From Magnetococcales bacterium (GTDB lineage Bacteria > Pseudomonadota > Magnetococcia > Magnetococcales > Magnetaquicoccaceae): a stretch of DNA of 55,183 nt. Shown one piece after another: positions 41,578-51,879 of this stretch; within the stretch, counting starts at the first letter, position 1, and every line of letters starts with the position of its first letter. The stretch spans positions 1-55,183 of the forward strand of contig JADGAR010000001.1 of assembly GCA_015231915.1 (NCBI GenBank). The letters are read 5' to 3'. The notes under the pieces are model-generated. The model saw only the letters and a list, made by a program, of their open reading frames with translations, had not been told where the DNA came from and ran no database searches. The position numbers were made by a program, and so were the translations under genes.

Positions 41578-43428
41578 TCAGGAGATCATATCGAGATAGA
41601 TCGCCGCCTCGGACAGAGAGATGCGGCCCTGGAGCACCTTGGCCACACCGCTGGCCACAAGAGGACGATAACCCTTGACGCGCGCGGCGGCGCGCAACTC
41701 CCCGGCGCTTGCCCGCCGCGCGATCATGCCGCGCAACTCCTCATCGATCACCATCATTTCATACAACACGGTACGGCCCTTGTAGCCGGTGCGATTGCAT
41801 TGCGGGCAACCGCCGGGATGCAGGAGCGTCTCGGGAGGGGGACCGTCGTGCCCCATGGCGGTCAACAACTGCAATTCGACATCGGCAGGGGGAGCGGCAC
41901 GACGGCAGTGGTGGCAAAGCAGACGCGCCAGCCGCTGACCAATGACCAGCGAGACCGCCGAGGAGACCAGATAGGGTTCCGCGCCCATGTCGAGGAGCCG
42001 GGCGACGGCGCCAGGGGCGTCGTTGGTGTGCAGGGTGGAGAGGACGAGATGGCCGGTGAGGGCGGCCTGTACCGCGATGTGGGCGGTTTGGGCATCGCGG
42101 ATCTCGCCCACCATGATGACATCCGGGTCGTGACGCAGGAAATGACGCAGGGCGCGGGCAAAGGAATAATCGATCTTCTCGTGGACCCGGACCTGGGTGA
42201 TCCCCTCCATTTTGACCTCCACAGGGTCCTCGACGGTGAGGATGTGACGGTTTTCGTTGGCCTGGATGAAATCCAGGGCAGCGCGCAGGGTGGTGGATTT
42301 GCCGCTGCCGGTGGGGCCGGTGAGGAGGATGAGGCCATGCGGCAGGGATGCGGCGCGCCGCAGACGCTCCTGATCCGCAGGGAAAAATCCCAGATCCTCC
42401 AGTTTGACGATCCCCACCTGGAGATCCAGCATGCGCAAAACCACCGCCTCGCCACGAATGGCGGGGATGACGGAGACGCGGATGTCCATGCCGCGATCCG
42501 GCAGACGGGTACGGATGGCGCCATCCTGGGGCAGGCGGCGTTCGGCGATGTCCAGGCCGGCAAGGACCTTGATGCGGGAGACGATGTGGCCGGCCAGGTT
42601 GAGGGGCAACTGGGCCTGGGGAAAGATCCTGCCGTCGAGACGGAAATCGACCCGCAGAAAGCGCTCGTCCGGGACGAGATGGACATCGCTGGCGTTCATG
42701 CGGGCGGCGGCCAGGAGGATGCGGTTGATGAGGGTGGTGGCGTCGTTGCCGGAGATGGGGGGGGCGTTTTTGTCCGGGGGGGTGACCGAGCGCAGATCGA
42801 GTTCGCCGATCAGGGAGTCTCCGATGCGCAACCGCGCATCACCGTACCAGGTTTCGATGGCCCCGCGCACGGCCCCCGCCGGGGCGACGGCCAGACGGAC
42901 AGGGTGATCCATGAAGGTGGCGGCCTCGGCGAGATCGATCCGGCGCGGGTCGACGACGGCCAACAGGATGGCCTCCCCCTCGAAGCGGACCGGAAAGGCG
43001 CGCCAGGCGTTGGCGGTGGTGACATCCAGGCGGCGGGTGGCCAGGGCGTCCACCGCCTCGGGACGCAGGGCGAGAAAGGGATGACGCGAGACCACGGCCA
43101 ATGCCATGGCCAGCCCGGTATCTCCCAGGCAGCCGGCGTGGATGATGGCATCGGCCAGGGAGAGGTCGGGCTGTTGACGCTTGTGCTCCTTGGCGGCTTT
43201 CAACTCCTCGGGGGTGACCAGCCAGGTCTGGGTGAGAAACGGCACCAGGCCGATCTCCTCCTCGCCGAGGGGGTAGCCCAACAGTTTGGCCAGCAGGCGG
43301 GGTTCCACCAGGTCGTGGCGGGCGAGGTGCTCGCGCAGGGCCTGGTGGCGCGGGTGTTCGCGCAGCCTCTGGTCGCTGGGCGGTTCCGTGGTCGTTGCGG
43401 GGGTGTCGTCGTCCGGAAAGAGGGACAT
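41578..43428 (-). CDS. GspE/PilB-family secretion or pilus assembly ATPase
   Basis: 616 residues. N-terminal T2SSE_N (MshEN-like) segment with LLGYPLGEEEIGLVPFL and LADAIIHAGCLGD, then the NTPase: VRFEGEAILLAVVDP, ASDVHLVP, Walker A GPTGSGKSTTLRAAL, Asp box ILTVEDPVE, Walker B DPDVIMVGEIRD, and the tetracysteine CHHC...CPQC near 520-560. It powers type II secretion, type IV pili or an MSHA-type pilus; MshE-type N-domains can bind c-di-GMP. No other T2SS/T4P genes are nearby, so the system cannot be named. Confidence 0.87.
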   Translation of the reverse strand: MSLFPDDDTPATTTEPPSDQRLREHPRHQALREHLARHDLVEPRLLAKLLGYPLGEEEIGLVPFLTQTWLVTPEELKAAKEHKRQQPDLSLADAIIHAGCLGDTGLAMALAVVSRHPFLALRPEAVDALATRRLDVTTANAWRAFPVRFEGEAILLAVVDPRRIDLAEAATFMDHPVRLAVAPAGAVRGAIETWYGDARLRIGDSLIGELDLRSVTPPDKNAPPISGNDATTLINRILLAAARMNASDVHLVPDERFLRVDFRLDGRIFPQAQLPLNLAGHIVSRIKVLAGLDIAERRLPQDGAIRTRLPDRGMDIRVSVIPAIRGEAVVLRMLDLQVGIVKLEDLGFFPADQERLRRAASLPHGLILLTGPTGSGKSTTLRAALDFIQANENRHILTVEDPVEVKMEGITQVRVHEKIDYSFARALRHFLRHDPDVIMVGEIRDAQTAHIAVQAALTGHLVLSTLHTNDAPGAVARLLDMGAEPYLVSSAVSLVIGQRLARLLCHHCRRAAPPADVELQLLTAMGHDGPPPETLLHPGGCPQCNRTGYKGRTVLYEMMVIDEELRGMIARRASAGELRAAARVKGYRPLVASGVAKVLQGRISLSEAAIYLDMIS

Positions 43429-43517
43429 GGCGCGTCATTCTCTTGGCAAGCGATGAATTCCGCTCCCAATATCCGCGTATTTTCCCTCCGAAGTCAAGCA
43501 GGACGCATCGATCCGGA

Positions 43518-43552
43518 TCCCCCGCGCGTCCGATGGACGAGCGCGCGGGGGA
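43518..43552. terminator. Strong GC hairpin between the NhaD-like and gspE genes
   Basis: Perfect 11-bp stem (TCCCCCGCGCG / CGCGCGGGGGA) with a 13-base loop, just past the stop of the NhaD-like gene on the minus strand. There is no T-run after it, so it may stop transcription poorly alone or protect a 3' end. Confidence 0.5.
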
Positions 43553-43569
43553 AAACGGGTGCAAAGCAA

Positions 43570-44925
43570 TCAGGAGCCGGCCTTGCTCGGCGCATGGACA
43601 CCCGCCGGGGTCTGGTCGGCAGGGGCAGTGTGGTAGCGATCCGCCGTGGGATGCCAGCCCAACAGGGTCAGCATCACGAAGAAGCCGACCACGTAGGCCA
43701 GCGTAACGTGCCAGCCGTGCCGCAGCCAGTTGCCCACGGAGCGTGCCTCGTGGAAATTGTTGGTGATGGCGACCCCTGCCGAGGAACCGAACCAGATCAT
43801 CGATCCGCCGTAGCCGACGGCATAGGCCAGCACGCCCCAGTCATACCCACCCTGCTTGATGGCCAGGGCGGTCAAGGGGATGTTGTCGAACACCGCCGAA
43901 ACGAAGCCCAGGCCGAAGGCGGTCTGCCAGGAGGCCAGAGGGAGCCGTTCCACCGGCATCAACGAGGCGCACACCACCAGGGAGAGCAGGAAGATGCTCC
44001 CCTTGAAGGTCTCCGGCATCAACTCCCAGGCCGGACGGCGGATCGGCGTGCAGATCAGGATCGCCACCCACACCGCCACCCCGATGAAGGGAAAGGCGTC
44101 GGAGATCTCGTTGTATTTCACGTTGATGATGACATTGCTCACGATGGCCATGATCAGGATGCAGGCCACGATGGCCACCCGGGCATAGTCGATCACGACC
44201 CCTTCCGGCGGGGCGGCGTTGATCGGGGAGTGCTTGTGCTGCTGAATCGCTGCCGGAATGCCGGAGATGACAATCGCCACCAGGGCTGCGGCGTAGGCGT
44301 GCAACACCGCCGCCGGGCTGATGCCGGCGATCCACATCATGGTGGTGGTGGTGTCCCCCACCACGCTCCCGGATCCTCCGGCATTGGAGGCCGCGACGAT
44401 GGCGGCGATGTAGCCGATGTGAACCTTGCCGCGAAACACCACGTTGGCGATGCTGCCGCCGATGAGCGCCGCCGCGATGTTGTCCAGAAAGCTGGAGAGC
44501 ACGGCGATCAGCACCAGCAGAACAAACCCGCCCATCCACCCTTCCGGCAGAAAACGGGGGAGCAGATCCGGGACCTTGCTGTGTTCGAAGTGATTGGACA
44601 GCAAGGCAAATCCCATCAGCAGGCAGAAGAGGTTGGCGAGGATCACCCACTCGTGCTGGAAGTGGGCGATCAGTCCCGCCATGCCCGCCCCATGCTTGAA
44701 GCCGGTTACAAAAAATTTATATAGGGTGATGGTGACCACTCCAGTCAATGCAACCTGAAGTGTGTTATTGTGAAACAGGGCCACGCCAAGAAGCACCAGG
44801 GCAAACAGAATGAAATCTACCGGTATTCCGAACAGGGCAGGCAAAACTACTGTCTGCTCTTGTGCTGCCAGAAGTGTATCAGGAAAAGCTAAAGCCAACA
44901 GCAAAAGGATGAGAAAACGTTTCAT
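43570..44925 (-). CDS. NhaD/ArsB-superfamily ion transporter
   Basis: 451 residues with about eleven or twelve hydrophobic helices and a signal-like N-terminus (KRFLILLLLALAFPDTLLAAQ). Segments such as LLSNHFEHSKVPDLLPRFLP, FLDNIAAALIGG, ASNAGGSGSVVGDTTTTMMW and FDNIPLTALA show the paired FxDN and GGxxSxxGD loops of the IT superfamily, closest by eye to citrate/NhaD-type Na+/H+ antiporters. Substrate not assignable. It is 65 bases downstream of rlmN with AT-rich codons at its 5' end (44700-44930), unlike the rest. Confidence 0.75.
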   Translation of the reverse strand: MKRFLILLLLALAFPDTLLAAQEQTVVLPALFGIPVDFILFALVLLGVALFHNNTLQVALTGVVTITLYKFFVTGFKHGAGMAGLIAHFQHEWVILANLFCLLMGFALLSNHFEHSKVPDLLPRFLPEGWMGGFVLLVLIAVLSSFLDNIAAALIGGSIANVVFRGKVHIGYIAAIVAASNAGGSGSVVGDTTTTMMWIAGISPAAVLHAYAAALVAIVISGIPAAIQQHKHSPINAAPPEGVVIDYARVAIVACILIMAIVSNVIINVKYNEISDAFPFIGVAVWVAILICTPIRRPAWELMPETFKGSIFLLSLVVCASLMPVERLPLASWQTAFGLGFVSAVFDNIPLTALAIKQGGYDWGVLAYAVGYGGSMIWFGSSAGVAITNNFHEARSVGNWLRHGWHVTLAYVVGFFVMLTLLGWHPTADRYHTAPADQTPAGVHAPSKAGS

Positions 44926-44990
44926 GATGGTGTAACCTGTCAGGTTGGGGGTTGAAAAGTGGCGAAAGATAACGGATTGTCACAGGTCCG

Positions 44991-46031
44991 TCAAGCGACT
45001 TCGTCATACCCCGCCCCGGCCAACTGGCCGCAGGCCGCGCCGACATCGGCGCCCCGGCTGTCCCGGACCACGGTCACCAGTCCGGAAGCCATGACGATTT
45101 CCTGAAAACGACGGATCTTCTCCGGTGGAGAAGGGGCGAAGGGAGCGCCGGGCCAGGGGTTGAAGGCCAGCAGGTTGACCTTGGAGGGGATGCCCCGCAG
45201 CCAGGCCACCAGTTCCCTGGCGTCCTGTTCCGAGTCGTTGATCCCGTCGAGCAGGACATATTCCCAGGTGATGCGGCCCCGGGGACGCAGGGGCCAGGCG
45301 AGGGCAGCGCGACGCAAGGCGGTCAGATCGAATTTCCGGTTGATGGGCACCAGCTGGTCCCGCACCTCGTCACGCACGCTGTGCAGCGAGACGGCCAGAT
45401 TGATGGGCAGGTCGCGACCGGCATCGGCCATGCGCGGGACCACCCCAACCGTGGAGAGGGTGATCTTGCGGTTGCCGAAGGCCAGGCCGTTGGGATCCAT
45501 GAAGATGCGCACCGCCTGGGTCACCGCGTCGAGATTGTACAGGGGTTCCCCCATGCCCATCAGCACCAGATTGGTCACCCGCATGCCCCGTTCGGCCAGT
45601 TCGGCACGGGCGAACGTGACCTGCTGGACGATCTCGGAGGCGGTCAGGTTGCGCCGCAAATCCAGCGTGCCGGTGCGGCAGAAGGGGCAAGCCAGGCTGC
45701 ACCCCGCCTGGGACGAGACGCATACCGTCCCCCGCCCGGTCTCCGGGATGAAGACCGTCTCCACACTCACCCCGTCGGCAAAACCGAGCAGCCACTTTTC
45801 GGTGCCGTCTGCGGAACGACGATGATCGAGGGGCCGGGGCCGCAAGGGGGTGCATTCTGCGGCGAGACGGGCGCGAAACGGCTTGGCCAGATCGGTCATG
45901 GACTCCACGTCGCCAGCGAGCTTGACATGGAGCCAGGACCAGATCTGGCAAGCCCGATAAGGCTTCTCCCCCCATTGCGACATGAGGTCGATCAACTCCT
46001 GGCGGGTGAGGCCGGTGAGCGTCACAGGCAT
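44991..46031 (-). CDS. rlmN: 23S rRNA/tRNA adenine C2-methyltransferase RlmN
   Basis: 346 residues, radical SAM. The cluster motif is CSLACPFCRTG; GMGEPLYN, VALVGxxP-like STVGVVPRM, VSLHS and the resolving Cys region GADVGAACGQL are present. Modifies A2503 of 23S rRNA and A37 of some tRNAs. It is 15 bases after the ndk stop in the same direction; ndk-rlmN is a common proteobacterial neighbour pair. Length is typical. Confidence 0.93.
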   Translation of the reverse strand: MPVTLTGLTRQELIDLMSQWGEKPYRACQIWSWLHVKLAGDVESMTDLAKPFRARLAAECTPLRPRPLDHRRSADGTEKWLLGFADGVSVETVFIPETGRGTVCVSSQAGCSLACPFCRTGTLDLRRNLTASEIVQQVTFARAELAERGMRVTNLVLMGMGEPLYNLDAVTQAVRIFMDPNGLAFGNRKITLSTVGVVPRMADAGRDLPINLAVSLHSVRDEVRDQLVPINRKFDLTALRRAALAWPLRPRGRITWEYVLLDGINDSEQDARELVAWLRGIPSKVNLLAFNPWPGAPFAPSPPEKIRRFQEIVMASGLVTVVRDSRGADVGAACGQLAGAGYDEVA

Positions 46032-46046
46032 GGGGGGCGCGCGGGA

Positions 46047-46472
46047 TCAGCGGGGGCAGATTTCCAACTGATTGAAGAAGAAGGCGATCTCCACGGCGGC
46101 GGTCTCCGGGGCATCCGAACCGTGCACGGCGTTGGCCTCGATGCTGGAGGCGAAATCGGCGCGGATGGTCCCCGGCGCGGCATTGGCCGGATTGGTGGCC
46201 CCCATCACCTCGCGGTTTTTGGCAATGGCGTTCTCGCCTTCCAGGACCTGGGCGACGATCGGGCCGGAACTCATGTAGGAGACCAGGTCGTCGTAGAAGG
46301 GTTTGCCCTTGTGCACCCCGTAGAAGGCCCCGGCCTGCGCCGGGGAGAGATGCAGCATCCTGGCCGCGACGATGCGCAATCCCGCTGCCTCGAAACGGGC
46401 CTGAATCTGGCCGATGACGTTCTTGGCCACGGCATCGGGCTTGATCATGGAAAGGGTACGTTGAATGGCCAC
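46047..46472 (-). CDS. ndk: Nucleoside diphosphate kinase
   Basis: 141 residues, standard length. Starts (GTG) [17 protein letters not shown], with [39 protein letters not shown] and the active-site His in [12 protein letters not shown]. Phosphorylates NDPs via phospho-His. AGGAG eight bases before the GTG. Confidence 0.95.
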   Translation of the reverse strand: MAIQRTLSMIKPDAVAKNVIGQIQARFEAAGLRIVAARMLHLSPAQAGAFYGVHKGKPFYDDLVSYMSSGPIVAQVLEGENAIAKNREVMGATNPANAAPGTIRADFASSIEANAVHGSDAPETAAVEIAFFFNQLEICPR

Positions 46473-46589
46473 GGGAACAACTCCTTTTGCAGTTGAATTT
46501 GGTTGGGCTTGCACACCGGATCGACGACAGGTTAAGATTACCGAAACCGGATGCACCGTCACCCCCAATTTTCCATGAGAGGCGCCCGA

Positions 46590-47459
46590 ATGTCCATGTT
46601 TCGCTTGTTTCCGATCCCCGTTTTGCTGGCCATGCTGGCCCTGCCGTTTGGTGCGGCGCATGCCGCCAATTGGTACAACTCCCCGTTTTCCGCCGACATT
46701 CTCATGACCAACCCGGAAAACCCCAAGGACCAGGCCAAGGGCAAGCTCTTCGTGGGACCGGATCGTTTCCGCTCGGAAGGGGTGTATCAGGGCACCAAAA
46801 AAGTCCTCATCATCAATCTGGCCGACCGCAAGGCCTTCACGCTCCTGCCGGACAAAAAGGAGTACCATGAAGGGATGAGCGAGGCGCTGATGCCGCCCAA
46901 GCCCGATGTGGAACTCATGCCCAGCGATCCGCAAGGGCCGTGCAAGACCGACACGCAACTGAGCTGCACGCCGTCTGGCAACGAGACCATCAACGGCATC
47001 GCCACCGAAAAATGGACCGTCAAGGCCAGCGCCAAGGAGGTGGCCTATCAGGTCTCCCTGTGGATCGAACCCAAACGGCGCATCGTCATCAGACAGCAGC
47101 CCGAGAACGGGCCGACCATGGAGCGCAAACTCCTCGGCGTGGAAAAGGTCAATGGCCGCGACACGGAAAAATGGGAATTCACCCACAGCTTCAAGGACAA
47201 GCGCAACAGCTACCTCCAGTGGATCGACGTGAACCTGCGCATCCCGGTGCGCATGGGCGAGGGACGCAACTCCCCCATGGAGATCTCCAACATCGTCGAG
47301 GGCAATCAGGACGCAGCCCTTTTCCAGGTCCCCAAGGATTTCAAACAGGTGGCCCCCCCGGCCCCGCCCAGCCCCCTGCCGGACGAACCGAACGCCAAGG
47401 GACAACCCCCCGCTCCCGGGCAGGGCGCGGACCAGAAAGCCCCAGCCAAGTTTCAATAA
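46590..47459 (+). CDS. Exported protein, DUF4412-like
   Basis: 289 residues. Signal peptide ending AHA, then a beta-rich domain with [54 protein letters not shown], a Cys pair ([11 protein letters not shown]) and [12 protein letters not shown]-terminal 35 residues are Pro-rich. This shape resembles the LolA/LolB-like half-barrel of DUF4412 proteins. AGAGG seven bases before the ATG selects 46590 over 46551 or 46575. A hairpin follows the stop. Confidence 0.7.
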   Translation: MSMFRLFPIPVLLAMLALPFGAAHAANWYNSPFSADILMTNPENPKDQAKGKLFVGPDRFRSEGVYQGTKKVLIINLADRKAFTLLPDKKEYHEGMSEALMPPKPDVELMPSDPQGPCKTDTQLSCTPSGNETINGIATEKWTVKASAKEVAYQVSLWIEPKRRIVIRQQPENGPTMERKLLGVEKVNGRDTEKWEFTHSFKDKRNSYLQWIDVNLRIPVRMGEGRNSPMEISNIVEGNQDAALFQVPKDFKQVAPPAPPSPLPDEPNAKGQPPAPGQGADQKAPAKFQ

Positions 47460-47484
47460 TCCAACAGAAACCGCCCGTCTTCCT

Positions 47485-47516
47485 CGCCATCGCCCCTGTC
47501 GCCAGGGGCGATGGCG
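47485..47516 (+). terminator. Hairpin terminator after the DUF4412-like gene
   Basis: Perfect 13-bp stem CGCCATCGCCCCT / AGGGGCGATGGCG with a six-base loop, 25 bases past the stop. Only a short TT follows, so it is GC-stem type. Confidence 0.6.
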
Positions 47517-47565
47517 TTCATGGGGCCAAAAATTGCCCGACAAGGACAGGACATCAGACAATCCG

Positions 47566-50028
47566 ATGCGACAAGCCAACCCTCCCCATGGCGCCAACCG
47601 CATTCTCCTGCTTGCGCAACGGCTCGTCGCCTTGTCCCAGGAGTCGCGGCACGAGGAGATGGCCACCCTGGCCAGGGAACTGGTGGCAATCGCGCCCGCA
47701 CACCCCTTTGGCTGGAAGGCGCTGGGGCTGGCCATGCACCGGCAGGGTCAGGCAAACGCGGCGCTCGATGCCATGCGCGAGGCGCTGCGTCTGGCCCCGG
47801 AGGATGCCGATACCCACTACCATGCCGGCTGCCTGCTGCACGCAATCAGACGGCTCGACGAGGCCGAGGCCTGTTATCGCCAGGCGCTGGCCCTGCACCC
47901 CAGCTGCGTCGATGCGGCCTTGAACCTGGGCAACCTGCTGCGGGAGAGCAACCGGGGCATCGAGGCCGAAGCGGCGTACCGGGAAGCCATCCGCATCCAA
48001 CCCGACTGCGCGGCGGCCCATGGCAATCTGGGGGTTGCGCTGCGGGAGCAAAAACGCCTCCCGGAGGCCGAAGCCGCCCTCCGGGAGGCCATCCGCCTGA
48101 CCCCGGACGACCCGGAAGCACACAACAATCTTTGCCTGATCCTGCAGGATCAGGGTGCGTCGGAGGCCGCCACAGCCGCCTTGCGGGAGGTCATCCGCCT
48201 CCAACCCGACAACGCACAGGCCCATTACAAGCTGGGCATTGCCCTGCGCAAACAAAATCGCCTCGAGGAGGCCGCAACCGCCTTGCGCGAGGCGATCCGC
48301 TGCCAACCGGACTTCGCTGCGGCCAGCAACACCCTGACGGAAATGCTCATCGCCAACGACCAGAAGGTGCTGGCACTCGACAATACCATCGAACTCTTGA
48401 AAATCCGTAAAGATCCCACGGCCCAACAATTTTTTGTCCAATTGATCCAATCCGTCAAACCGCTGCATCACTTCCCCGACTGCATGGATTTTTTGCCTGA
48501 CGCCTTGACGGCCCCCTGGACCGACCCGTGCAGACTGATGCCTGCCGGCATGAAAATTTTGCAATGCGATCCTCATTTGCAAAGCGTCATGCTCCATCTG
48601 CTGCACATGTGGCCGCAGCGTCCCACAAGGTCCGACCTGCCTGATCCCGACGCATTCGCAACCGCTGTCGGCCAACCGGTCCTGCATATCCTGCTGACCT
48701 CGGCCCCCATTGCTTCCTGGTTTGCCGAACGCTTTTTCACCCAGACACGCCACATGCTGCTCGCCGACGCCAGCCAGAAGATCCGTTTAAACGATCTCCC
48801 AGAGGATATCTTTAAATTCTACGCGGCATTGGCACAACAGAATTATATAAATGATCATGTCTGGGATTGGCAGGAGATGGAAAAAGCGCAAGCCTGTGCC
48901 TTGCGTGACGCCCTGGACGCCACCCTGGCCGGTCATGCACAGCCCGCGCCCCTGATGGTCCTGGCGGTGGCCGCCTATTTCCCCCTGCACGCCCTGACCC
49001 ATCACGCAAAACTGTTGCAATGGACCTGGTCGCAACCGATGGAGGCCGTCCTGACGATGCAGGTGCGCCATCCCCTGGAGGAACGACGCCTCGCCGCGAC
49101 CATCCCCCGTTTGACCCCCATCGACGATCCACTCTCGCGCATGGTGCAAAAGCAGTACGAGGAAAACCCTTATCCGAAATGGCAACGGCTCCCTCGCAGT
49201 GCGCCCATGGCCTTGAATGACTATGTAAGACAGTCACTCCCGCATGCCACCTTCCAGCCCCTCGACGACACAGAGGGCCACGATTGCCTGATTGCCGGAT
49301 GCGGAACCGGCAAGCATGCCATCCTGCGGGCGACCGAATTGCGCAACGTCCGCATACTGGCCATCGACCTGAGCATGAGCAGCCTGTGCTACGCCAAACG
49401 CAAATCCATGGAACTGGGCCTGAACGGGATCGATTATGCCCATGCCGATATCATGGGACTGGACCGACCGGGTCGCTTTTTCGATCTGATCGAAGCCGTC
49501 GGAGTCCTGCACCACATGCGGGATCCGTTCGCGGGCTGGCGCATCCTGCTGGGATGCCTGCGCCCCGGGGGATTCATGCGTCTGGGATTCTACAGCGCCG
49601 TGGCAAGAGAAAACCTGACGAGACACCAGGTTCACCTGAAAGAACATGCCAACCTCTCGTCCGATGCGATTCGCCAAATCCGGCAAGAAATCATGCACTC
49701 ATCTTCTCCCCTTGCCAAGGCGGCCAGCGCCGCCGCCGATTTCTATGATACCAGTTCGTGCCGAGATTTATTGTTTCACGTCCAGGAGCACCGCATCTCC
49801 CTCATGCAGATCAAGGCCTTCATCGAAGCGCAGGATTTGCGCTTCCTGGGGATGGTGACACCTGGCGCAACCACCCTGACGGAGTACCATAGACTCTTTC
49901 CGGACGATCCTGCCGCAACCGATCTGGATCACTGGCAGGAATTCGAAACCAGAAACCCGGCAACATTTCGCACCATGTACACCTTCTTCATCCAAAAGCC
50001 CACCAACGCCACCCATGCGGCTGCGTGA
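47566..50028 (+). CDS. TPR protein with C-terminal SAM-dependent methyltransferase
   Basis: 820 residues. About seven TPRs (residues 30-265; [27 protein letters not shown]-type units). A middle domain of about 250 residues ([14 protein letters not shown] to [12 protein letters not shown]) I do not recognise, then [22 protein letters not shown], which precedes many bacterial TPR-methyltransferases, and the class I domain: [14 protein letters not shown] (about 573), [25 protein letters not shown] and [14 protein letters not shown]. Likely methylates a surface sugar or protein. ATG at 47566 chosen; ribosome site weak. Confidence 0.82.
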   Translation: MRQANPPHGANRILLLAQRLVALSQESRHEEMATLARELVAIAPAHPFGWKALGLAMHRQGQANAALDAMREALRLAPEDADTHYHAGCLLHAIRRLDEAEACYRQALALHPSCVDAALNLGNLLRESNRGIEAEAAYREAIRIQPDCAAAHGNLGVALREQKRLPEAEAALREAIRLTPDDPEAHNNLCLILQDQGASEAATAALREVIRLQPDNAQAHYKLGIALRKQNRLEEAATALREAIRCQPDFAAASNTLTEMLIANDQKVLALDNTIELLKIRKDPTAQQFFVQLIQSVKPLHHFPDCMDFLPDALTAPWTDPCRLMPAGMKILQCDPHLQSVMLHLLHMWPQRPTRSDLPDPDAFATAVGQPVLHILLTSAPIASWFAERFFTQTRHMLLADASQKIRLNDLPEDIFKFYAALAQQNYINDHVWDWQEMEKAQACALRDALDATLAGHAQPAPLMVLAVAAYFPLHALTHHAKLLQWTWSQPMEAVLTMQVRHPLEERRLAATIPRLTPIDDPLSRMVQKQYEENPYPKWQRLPRSAPMALNDYVRQSLPHATFQPLDDTEGHDCLIAGCGTGKHAILRATELRNVRILAIDLSMSSLCYAKRKSMELGLNGIDYAHADIMGLDRPGRFFDLIEAVGVLHHMRDPFAGWRILLGCLRPGGFMRLGFYSAVARENLTRHQVHLKEHANLSSDAIRQIRQEIMHSSSPLAKAASAAADFYDTSSCRDLLFHVQEHRISLMQIKAFIEAQDLRFLGMVTPGATTLTEYHRLFPDDPAATDLDHWQEFETRNPATFRTMYTFFIQKPTNATHAAA

Positions 50029-50134
50029 ATTCCCCAGCCGCAGGCGATGCATATACATAGGTCCAAAAATTGCATTCCAAGGCGCAGGTTTGCCATCCTT
50101 TCGGAGCGCGTGACACGCGGGAGTGGATTCGATC

Positions 50135-50968
50135 ATGGAAAAAGGGGTCAAAAAGCAAGTCGATGTCCTGGGAACCCTCCAGAAGGCCGTATCCGAAAAC
50201 GCGCTGCTGGAGGTCGTCATCGAGGGCGAAGAGAAACGTTATGGCGCCCGCCTGTTGGAAATCACCGATACCGAGCAGATGAAAAAAATGGCCGCCAACG
50301 CCATTCTGAACCGCTTTGCGGCAGGGGTGAAAACCCAGTCGGAAGCCGAACCGGGCGAAAAACAGGAAGATACGCGCTGGATCCGGATCACCCCCCTGGA
50401 ACCCACGGACGGCAACATGAAGATCCGCAAGGCCAACAAGGTGATCCTGAGCTTTTATCTCGGGCTGGAATACTATCGCACCGTGGTCGCCTTTCAGCGC
50501 GTGTTGCGCATGGAAGCCGGCCAGGCCATCGAGCTTTCCTGGCCCCCTGCCATCATCAGCTCCCCCAAACGCCAACAGATTCGGGTGGACATCCCGGAGG
50601 AGATCTTCCTGGAGGTCCAGGTACAAAAGAAGGGGTCCGAACCCTTCATGGCCAGGGTGGTGGATCTCTCCTCCGGCGGGCTGTCGTTCGCCTGCCAGGA
50701 AAGCAGCACATTGCTGGAGATCGGCGACAAGGTGGGGCTGGCCGTGCGCGGCGAGATCCTCATGGGCACCCCCATCGTCACCTATGGCTCCGTCATGACC
50801 ATGGCCAGGGCGCGCGACCCGAAGGAGATCGACGTGACCTGGCTGCGTTACGGGGTGCAGTTCAAACTCCTCTCCGTGGCCGACGCCATGACCGTGGACC
50901 GCCTGGTCGAGACCGTGCTGACGGGCGGCAAAAGCGGCATGCGGATGGATCGGAAAAAAACAACTTAA
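50135..50968 (+). CDS. PilZ-domain protein
   Basis: 277 residues. N-terminal half YcgR-like beta barrel (LLEVVIEGEEKRYGARLLEI; FYLGLEYYRTVVAFQRVLR), PilZ at the C-terminus with KRQQIRVDIP and VVDLSSGGLSFAC. The c-di-GMP motif is normally RxxxR; here KRQQIR provides R-Q-Q-I-R, and DLSSGG is canonical. A likely c-di-GMP receptor for the GGDEF at 5967-7688 or others. Ends LVETVLTGGK. Confidence 0.83.
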   Translation: MEKGVKKQVDVLGTLQKAVSENALLEVVIEGEEKRYGARLLEITDTEQMKKMAANAILNRFAAGVKTQSEAEPGEKQEDTRWIRITPLEPTDGNMKIRKANKVILSFYLGLEYYRTVVAFQRVLRMEAGQAIELSWPPAIISSPKRQQIRVDIPEEIFLEVQVQKKGSEPFMARVVDLSSGGLSFACQESSTLLEIGDKVGLAVRGEILMGTPIVTYGSVMTMARARDPKEIDVTWLRYGVQFKLLSVADAMTVDRLVETVLTGGKSGMRMDRKKTT

Positions 50969-51289
50969 ACCAAATATCCGCATACCATTTTCTGAACGCC
51001 GTCAGACAAAAACCACATATTGACCTCGGCCAATGCCGTACCGATCCCCACTTGCCTTGCCGACCATGTTTGGACTGTCCATAGCACTGGGCATCGACTA
51101 TTCATAAAGCCACTGCAAAAAAACGGAACCGGTCCACCTCACAGATTGCCCAGCATCATCAAACAACTTTCCTCTTTCTCAAGATCGCTTCCACAAAGGA
51201 TCGTCGGAGTCCAGTACCCGATGAAATCGCTTGACAGGATATTGCCAAGCCCCTTATTATAGTAAATAAATTTTATTTAGGAGGGTATC
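50969..51289. other. Intergenic upstream of the DUF433/DUF5615 pair
   Basis: 321 bases. A short open frame (51020-51262) has no ribosome site and no recognisable product. The only clear element is the promoter at 51231-51260 and the AGGAGG before 51290. Confidence 0.6.
51231..51260 (+). promoter_or_regulatory. Sigma70 promoter of the toxin-antitoxin pair
   Basis: Consensus TTGACA (51231-51236), an 18-base spacer and TATTAT (51255-51260), about 30 bases before the antitoxin ATG. A stretch of A/T follows. It is the best promoter match in the window. Confidence 0.75.
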
Positions 51290-51520
51290 ATGAAATCATT
51301 TGATCGTATCACCCAACACCCGGACGTGATGGGCGGCAAGCCGTGTGTCCGTGGCATGCGGGTCACGGTGGGCATGCTCGTCGGGCAAATCGGCGCGGGT
51401 CACAACATCGAAGACATTCTTGCCGACTATCCCTATCTGGAACGCGAGGACATTTTGCAAGCCCTGCGCTATGCCGCTTGGCGGGTAGAGGAACGTGAGA
51501 TCGTGCTGGCCAGCGCATGA
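51290..51520 (+). CDS. DUF433 antitoxin
   Basis: 76 residues. FDRITQHPDVMGGKPCVRGMRVTVGMLV and ILADYPYLEREDILQALRYAAW are the typical DUF433 (VapB45-like) helix-turn-helix. AGGAGG sits seven bases before the ATG. Stop overlaps the toxin start (ATGA). Confidence 0.9.
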   Translation: MKSFDRITQHPDVMGGKPCVRGMRVTVGMLVGQIGAGHNIEDILADYPYLEREDILQALRYAAWRVEEREIVLASA

Positions 51521-51879
51521 AATTTCTCGTCGATATGAATCTTTCACCACGCTGGGTCGAGGTGTTGACCGATGCCGGTTTCGAAGCCGCCCATTGGTCA
51601 ACGCTTGGTGCAACCAACGCCCCGGACTCGGAAATCATGGCATTCGCCAGGGCCAACCACTATGTGGTTCTTACCCATGATTTGGATTTCAGCACCATTT
51701 TGATGATTACGCATGGTGACAAGCCCAGCGTGGTGCAAATCCGTTCCGAAGATGTCAGCCCGGAAAAGATCGGCAGACCGGTCATCGACGCCTTGCGACA
51801 GATGACCACTCATTTGGATGCAGGTGCATTGCTCACGATTGATCCGCATCGTACACGGTTGAGACTTCTGCCACTATAA
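51517..51879 (+). CDS. DUF5615 PIN-like toxin
   Basis: 120 residues. MKFLVDMNLSPRWVEVL, DSEIMAFARANHYVVLTHDLDFSTIL and KPSVVQIR give the acidic DxNLS...D.EI...DxDF set of the PIN-like DUF5615 (VapC45-like) nucleases. It overlaps the DUF433 antitoxin by 4 bases and the convergent metallophosphatase by 6. Confidence 0.9.
   Translation: MKFLVDMNLSPRWVEVLTDAGFEAAHWSTLGATNAPDSEIMAFARANHYVVLTHDLDFSTILMITHGDKPSVVQIRSEDVSPEKIGRPVIDALRQMTTHLDAGALLTIDPHRTRLRLLPL

Noticed and set aside
51020-51262. Small open frame before the DUF433 gene
   Set aside because: No ribosome site, no recognisable product, and it overlaps the promoter of the toxin-antitoxin pair.
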